From assembly GCA_023428295.1 (NCBI GenBank), contig JAEYYV010000385.1, positions 1 to 18,855 of the forward strand: a stretch of DNA of 18,855 nucleotides, given 5' to 3'. The notes under the pieces are model-generated. The model saw nothing but the letters and a program-made list of their open reading frames with translations. It was not told the origin of the DNA and did not search any database. The position numbers and the translations under genes were made by a program. Shown one piece after another: positions 14,737 through 18,855 of this stretch. Each line of letters starts with the position of its first letter. Within the stretch, counting starts at the first letter, position 1. The stretch comes from Pseudomonadota bacterium. GTDB taxonomy: Bacteria > Myxococcota_A > Polyangia > Haliangiales > Haliangiaceae.

Positions 14737-16575
14737 ATGTCGGACGGTAAGGGGCTGGCGCCACACGGAGCATCCGTGAGCGACTCGGCCATCTCCGTTC
14801 ACTCGCTCGAAGCGCAGCTCCAGCGCGAGCAGAAGAAGGTCGCGCTCGTCCAAGAGGTCAGTCGCGCGCTCACGGAGACTGGCGATCTCGACACGCTGCT
14901 CGCGCTGATCATGGCCAAGGTCACCGAGCTGATGGAGGCAGATCGCTCCACGCTGTACCTCTTATCCGAGGACGGCCAGCAGCTGTGGTCCAAGGTCACG
15001 GACGGCGGCGAGCGTGTGGAGATCAGGCTGCGCGTCGGAGATGGCATCGCGGGCTGGGTCGCGCAGACGCGCGAGATCGTGAACATCCCCGACGCGTACG
15101 CGGATCAGCGCTTCAGCCCGGCGGTGGATCTCAAGAGCGGCTATCGCACGAGCACGATCCTGACGGTGCCGATGCTCGGCGCGATGGGGGGCGTCGTCGG
15201 CGTGTTGCAAGTTCTCAACAAGCACGCGGGGCCGTTCAAGCGCGCCGACGAGGAGCTGCTCACCGCGCTCGCGGCACAAGCGGCGATCGCGATCGAGAAC
15301 GCGCGCCTGTATCACTCGCTCGTCGCGCAGAACCAGGAGCTGTCGCGCGCGCGCCGCGACCTCGAGCGCCGCAGTCGCGAGCTCAACGCGCTGTACGAAG
15401 TCGAGAAGGAGCTGTCCGCTGCGCTCGATCTCGACGACTTGCTCTCGCGCATCCTCGCGCAGGCGATCACGGTGCTCGGCGGCGGTGCCGGATCGATCGC
15501 GCTCGTGGATCCTGACGGCGCGCTGCGCTTTCGCACGGTGCAGGGCCCGGCTGCGCCCAAGCTGATCGAGCGCACGCTGCCGCACGGCACCGGGCTGATC
15601 GGCTGGTCCATCGCGCATCGCCAACCGGTCATCGTCGACGAGCCGACCAAGGATCCACGTCACGCGACGGAGGTCGCCGAAGAGGCGGGCGTTCGTCCGC
15701 AGCACTTGATGGTCGCGCCGCTCGTGGATGGCGAGGACGTGATCGGCGGCATCGAGATCATCGATCAGCGTCGCGCCGCTCGCGATGGCGACGGTCCGTG
15801 GAACGAGGAGGACCTGAAGCTGCTCGTCCTCATCGCGGCGCAGACGGCCAACGCGATCAGCTTGGCGCGCCGGCGCAGCGAGCAGAGCAACCGCGATCGC
15901 CTCGCGTCGATCGGCCGCATGCTCGCGGGGCTGCTGCACGATCTGAAGACGCCGATGACGATCATCTCGGGCTACGCGCAGCTCATGGCGGCCGCCGACG
16001 AGGCCGAGCAACGCGAGCAGTACGTCGAGCAGATCCAGCGCCAGTTCGATCACATGGCCGGCATGACGCGCGAGGTGCTCGCGTTCGCACGCGGAGACTC
16101 CGACCTCGTCGTGCGCAAGGTCTACATGAACAAGTTCGCCGAGGAGCTCGCCACGCAGCTCGGGACGGCGGTGTCCGGACGCAACATCGATTTCCTCGTC
16201 GAGGCGCGCTACGACGGCATCGCGTTCTTCGACGAGAACAAGCTCCTGCGCGTGTTTCACAACCTGACGAGCAACGCGGTCGACGCCATGCCCGACGGCG
16301 GCACCCTGCGCATCACCATCGATCGCGATGCCGCGCAGAACCAGCTCGTGATCTGCGTGAAGGACACGGGCGCCGGCATCCCTCCCAACATTCACGCGCG
16401 ACTGTTCGAGCTGTTCGCGACGGGACGCAAGGGCGGGACGGGCCTCGGGCTCGCGATCGTCAAGCGCGTCGTCGACGATCACAACGGCACGATTCGCTGC
16501 GACACCGGCGCGAGCGGCACCACGTTCGAGATCCGCTTGCCACTCAGTCGCTCGAACGCACCCGAACCGGACTGA
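14737..16575 (+). CDS. Tandem-GAF sensor histidine kinase
   Basis: 612-residue soluble sensor kinase without signal peptide or membrane helices. An N-terminal coiled coil is followed by GAF domain 1 (about 45-190), a coiled linker (about 195-225), GAF domain 2 (about 230-375), and the kinase core: phospho-acceptor His401 in LLHDLKTPM, the N box NLTSNAVDAM at about 509-518, DTGAG at 543-547 and GTGLGL near 567-571. GAF domains bind small ligands or cyclic nucleotides; the ligand here cannot be told. The ATG at 14728 would add three residues; 14737 is preferred because of the TAGGAT hexamer. The stop is 2 bases before an ABC ATPase gene, so they are co-transcribed. No response regulator is adjacent, and the kinase has no receiver domain. 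Confidence 0.93.
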   Translation: MSDGKGLAPHGASVSDSAISVHSLEAQLQREQKKVALVQEVSRALTETGDLDTLLALIMAKVTELMEADRSTLYLLSEDGQQLWSKVTDGGERVEIRLRVGDGIAGWVAQTREIVNIPDAYADQRFSPAVDLKSGYRTSTILTVPMLGAMGGVVGVLQVLNKHAGPFKRADEELLTALAAQAAIAIENARLYHSLVAQNQELSRARRDLERRSRELNALYEVEKELSAALDLDDLLSRILAQAITVLGGGAGSIALVDPDGALRFRTVQGPAAPKLIERTLPHGTGLIGWSIAHRQPVIVDEPTKDPRHATEVAEEAGVRPQHLMVAPLVDGEDVIGGIEIIDQRRAARDGDGPWNEEDLKLLVLIAAQTANAISLARRRSEQSNRDRLASIGRMLAGLLHDLKTPMTIISGYAQLMAAADEAEQREQYVEQIQRQFDHMAGMTREVLAFARGDSDLVVRKVYMNKFAEELATQLGTAVSGRNIDFLVEARYDGIAFFDENKLLRVFHNLTSNAVDAMPDGGTLRITIDRDAAQNQLVICVKDTGAGIPPNIHARLFELFATGRKGGTGLGLAIVKRVVDDHNGTIRCDTGASGTTFEIRLPLSRSNAPEPD

Positions 16576-16577
16576 CC

Positions 16578-17291
16578 ATGCTCGCGATCCGCGAGGTCGA
16601 GAAGTCATATGGCTCGTGGAAGGCGCTCGCCGGCGTGTCGCTCGCTGTCGCCGCCGGCGAGGCCGTGCTGCTCGTCGGGCGCAACGGCGCCGGCAAGACG
16701 ACGCTGCTTCGCATCGCGACGGGCTTCCTCGATCCGGACGCAGGTGATGTGACGATCGATGGGATCGCGATGGCAGCTCACCGCGCGCGCGCGCAGGCCA
16801 AGCTCGGCTACTTGCCGGAGCAGGCGCCATCCCCGCACGAGCTCACCGTGCTGGACCACCTGCGCTTGCGAGCGCGGCAAAAGGGCGTGGCGACCGCGGC
16901 GGTCGATGCCGCGATCGCGCAAGCGGACATCGCCGATGTGGCGAAGCGCGCGATCGGAGCGCTGTCGAAGGGCTATCGCCAACGCGTGGGTCTCGCAGAC
17001 GCGCTCCTCGGCGACCCGCCGCTCTTGATCCTCGACGAGCCGACGAGCGGCATGGATCCCGTGCAGACCAGAGCGCTGTGCGAACACCTCGTACGCGCCG
17101 CCAAGGATCGTGCGGTGCTGGTCTCGAGCCACGCGGTCGCGGACCTCGAGCCGCTCGCGCAACGCGTGGTCGTGATCCATAAGGGAACGGTGGTCGCCGA
17201 CGGAACGCCCGACGCGCTTCGCGCAGCGACCCGGAGCGATCGCCTGGAAGCCGCGGTCGTGTCGCTCATGTCGGAGACGAAGCCGCGATGA
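16578..17291 (+). CDS. ABC transporter ATP-binding protein
   Basis: 237-residue ABC ATPase. Walker A GRNGAGKTT at 34-42, signature LSKGYRQR at 129-136, Walker B LLILDE at 149-154 followed by PTSGMD, and the switch His at 185 are all present, so it should be active. The signature LSKGYRQR and the short length are typical of the ABC-2 export type (CcmA/NatA and gliding GldA-like). It starts 2 bases after the kinase stop, and its stop overlaps the permease start by 4 bases (ATGA), indicating coupled translation and a shared transporter. Substrate unknown. Confidence 0.95.
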   Translation: MLAIREVEKSYGSWKALAGVSLAVAAGEAVLLVGRNGAGKTTLLRIATGFLDPDAGDVTIDGIAMAAHRARAQAKLGYLPEQAPSPHELTVLDHLRLRARQKGVATAAVDAAIAQADIADVAKRAIGALSKGYRQRVGLADALLGDPPLLILDEPTSGMDPVQTRALCEHLVRAAKDRAVLVSSHAVADLEPLAQRVVVIHKGTVVADGTPDALRAATRSDRLEAAVVSLMSETKPR

Positions 17292-18855
17292 CCGCGGCGT
17301 ACTGGGTGATGCGACGCGAGCTGCACGTGATGCTGCGTGCGCCGATCGTCTATGTCGTGGGCGGCGTGTTCCTCGTCGTGCAAGGCGTCGCGTTCGCGGG
17401 GCTCGTCGGTGCGATGTCCGATCCGCGCAGGCCCGCACCGCTCGCGGCGCTCCTCGAGCAGCAGCTCGCGGGCACGTTGCTCACGTGGGTGCTGTCGCTC
17501 GTGGTGCTCACGCTGCTCGGCATGCGCGCGATCGCGGACGACAAGAAGACCGGCGCGTGGGAGCTCTTGCTCACCGCGCAGGTGGGGGAGGGTGCGGCCG
17601 TCGTCGGAAAGTGGCTCGCCGCGACGCTCGTGTACGCGCTGCTGTGGGTGCCCACGCTCGCGTATCTCGTGGTCGTCGCGATCTTTCGCAGCGACGGTGG
17701 CGGCTGGGATGTCGCGTCGATCGTCACGGGCTACACGGGCGCGATCGCGATCGGTGCGGCGTTGCTCGCGTGGACCATCGCCGCGAGCGCCGCGATGTCC
17801 TCGACGCTCGGCGCCGGTGCGCTCGGCTTCGCGGTGCTTGTCGGGCTGTTCCTCGTGGGCGAGCTACCCACGCTCGCGCCGGACCTCGCGGTGGATCATC
17901 CGACGCTCGCGCAGGCGCTCTCGGCCGTCGGCGTGCGCGCGCACCTCGCGTCGTTCGCGCGCGGCGAGCTTGCCCTCGCGCCGCTGATCTTCGTCCTCTC
18001 GCTCGCGGTCGTCGGACTCGCGTGGGCGATCACGCTCGCGTGCGCGGGTCGCCGCCACGCCCGCGAGCTCCGCATGCGCCTCGCGAGCACGCTGCTCCTC
18101 GCGTCGATCGGCGCACTCGCGCTGACGCTCGCGGTACGTCACCCCGCGCGCATCGACGTGAGCGCGACGAGCCGCAACTCGCTCGATCCCGGGACACGCG
18201 CCGTGCTCGCCGGCACGTCGACGCCCAGCAGGCCGATAGGCTGCGACAGGATCCATTCAAGCGCACTCGGCACGGTGTTCGCCTACCTCTCCATCATCGC
18301 AAGCGCGCCGGTTGCAGGGAACGTGGTGGTGACGGTCATCCTGTTCGCCGCGACTGGCGTTGCCGTTGGCCTCGTCGGCGAAGCGCTTCGGACCGAGATG
18401 GAAAGGGTTGTGCAGGCCGAGACAGCCAAGTCTGTCCTGCTCATGGAGTTGGCGCACCGCACCAAGAACAACCTGGCCATGCTGTCTGCAATGATGCGAT
18501 TGCAGGCGAAACATCCTGACGTGACGGCGTCAGAAGCGCTGAAAGAGATGGCTGATCGCATTCAGGTGATGGCGGAAGTTTATGACCATCTCACGCTGCG
18601 CGCCGACCGGAAGGTCGTGGATGCAAGGGAGTACCTGACGAAAATCTGTCAGCATCTCGCCGCATCGATCAGTGGGACGAGCCCGGTCGCCATCAAGACC
18701 GAGGCCGACGAGCTGTATCTTCATAGCGAAGTGGCCGTACCTTTGGCGATCATCGTCAACGAGCTTGTGACCAACGGCCTCAAGTATGCTTTTCCGGAAG
18801 GCCGCGCGGGCGTGATCCAGGTTACGCTGCGGGCCGATGATGACATAACCCTTTC
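17288..18855 (+). CDS. ABC-2 type permease, frame continues into a HisKA_2 kinase; 3' end cut
   Basis: The ATG at 17288 overlaps the ATPase stop. Residues 1 to about 308 are a normal myxobacterial-style ABC-2 permease: about seven hydrophobic helices, with a DDKKTGAWELLLTA loop between the second and third typical of ABC-2 proteins. After the last helix, ARIDVSATSRNSLDPGTR resembles the start of a Gldg-type periplasmic domain. From about residue 309 the reading frame continues without a stop into foreign-looking sequence: two hydrophobic helices, then a cytoplasmic kinase segment with His390 in ELAHRTKNNLAM. The window ends before the ATP-binding G boxes. The first part is well supported; whether one protein exists is doubtful because base composition shifts sharply at the join. 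Confidence 0.7.
   Translation, partial: MTAAYWVMRRELHVMLRAPIVYVVGGVFLVVQGVAFAGLVGAMSDPRRPAPLAALLEQQLAGTLLTWVLSLVVLTLLGMRAIADDKKTGAWELLLTAQVGEGAAVVGKWLAATLVYALLWVPTLAYLVVVAIFRSDGGGWDVASIVTGYTGAIAIGAALLAWTIAASAAMSSTLGAGALGFAVLVGLFLVGELPTLAPDLAVDHPTLAQALSAVGVRAHLASFARGELALAPLIFVLSLAVVGLAWAITLACAGRRHARELRMRLASTLLLASIGALALTLAVRHPARIDVSATSRNSLDPGTRAVLAGTSTPSRPIGCDRIHSSALGTVFAYLSIIASAPVAGNVVVTVILFAATGVAVGLVGEALRTEMERVVQAETAKSVLLMELAHRTKNNLAMLSAMMRLQAKHPDVTASEALKEMADRIQVMAEVYDHLTLRADRKVVDAREYLTKICQHLAASISGTSPVAIKTEADELYLHSEVAVPLAIIVNELVTNGLKYAFPEGRAGVIQVTLRADDDITL
18212..18260. other. Composition breakpoint / probable chimeric join
   Basis: Upstream lines are about 72% G+C with GCG, CTC and ATC codons. 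Downstream lines sampled are about 57-60% G+C, with GCA, GTT, GAA, AAA and CAT codons. The expected Gldg continuation after VLAG is absent and replaced by an unrelated membrane and kinase sequence. The breakpoint cannot be set to the base. Confidence 0.65.
18260..18855 (+). other. HisKA_2/HWE-type histidine kinase segment, alphaproteobacterial style
   Basis: In the frame of the permease, two hydrophobic helices (like the last helices of a DUF4118/KdpD-type sensor region) and a short linker lead to the dimerisation and phosphorylation block with the HRTKNN motif (His390 of the open frame). A helical stretch follows, then NELVTNGLKYAF, the N box of HisKA_2/HWE kinases, before the window ends. 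This family is typical of Rhizobiales and other alphaproteobacteria, where it works with PhyR or CheY-like partners. Its own start is not visible; the upstream half appears missing. Confidence 0.7.

Noticed and set aside
14962..16830. 622-codon antisense frame across the kinase and ATPase genes
   Set aside because: Same cause; it spans two well-defined genes and has no recognisable motif.

Overview
The window is high-GC DNA (about 70% G+C, with codons dominated by GCG, CTC, GTC, ATC and GAC) from what is most likely a myxobacterium-like deltaproteobacterium (Myxococcota, perhaps the Haliangium/Kofleriaceae side). The reasons are six predicted lipoproteins with Asp/Pro-rich linkers, a Cys-rich secreted protein of myxobacterial style, an NtrC-type regulator, a tandem-GAF histidine kinase and TPR lipoproteins. 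This placement is inferred from style, not from a marker gene. Genes are packed tightly; no gap exceeds 300 bases, and no RNA gene, insertion sequence or CRISPR array was seen.

Layout. The left edge cuts a short-chain dehydrogenase (minus strand). Divergent from it are two tandem paralogous lipoproteins and a Nudix hydrolase (plus strand, 791-2739). Next come an NtrC-family response regulator and, upstream of it on the same strand, a Cys-rich lipoprotein with two PPC-like domains (minus, 2741-5652). A small lipoprotein follows on the plus strand (5833-6462). The minus-strand pair plsX and an App1/HAD-like phosphatase (6459-8712) is lipid-related and diverges from polA (8820-11594). Then come a Gly-rich lipoprotein and a GIDE-like protein (minus, 11600-13303). 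The right part is a plus-strand series: a TPR lipoprotein with a C-terminal zinc-protease domain, a tandem-GAF histidine kinase, an ABC ATPase and its permease (13409 to about 18240).

Two observations stand out. First, 11 of 13 genes that are not translationally coupled have a -10-like hexamer (TAnnnT or one mismatch) followed by 6-7 bases (9 for polA) and then the start codon, with no Shine-Dalgarno sequence. This suggests that leaderless transcripts are the rule here. The one gene with a clear Shine-Dalgarno (5833) has its -10-like hexamer farther upstream. Second, near 18212-18260 the permease frame runs without a stop into about 600 bases of lower-GC sequence encoding a HisKA_2/HWE-type histidine kinase of alphaproteobacterial style. 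G+C falls from about 72% to 57-60% in sampled lines. The likeliest explanation is a chimeric assembly join; recent transfer or a true fusion is possible and easy to test.

How the genes fit together. PlsX (acyl-phosphate synthesis) and the phosphatase could act in phospholipid synthesis and turnover. The GAF kinase, ATPase and permease form a close-spaced operon (2-base gap, then a 4-base overlap), suggesting a sensor coupled to an ABC exporter of the gliding/Gldg type, although no response regulator is adjacent. The DNA polymerase I has lost its proofreading residues and carries a natural Tyr at the dideoxynucleotide-discrimination position.
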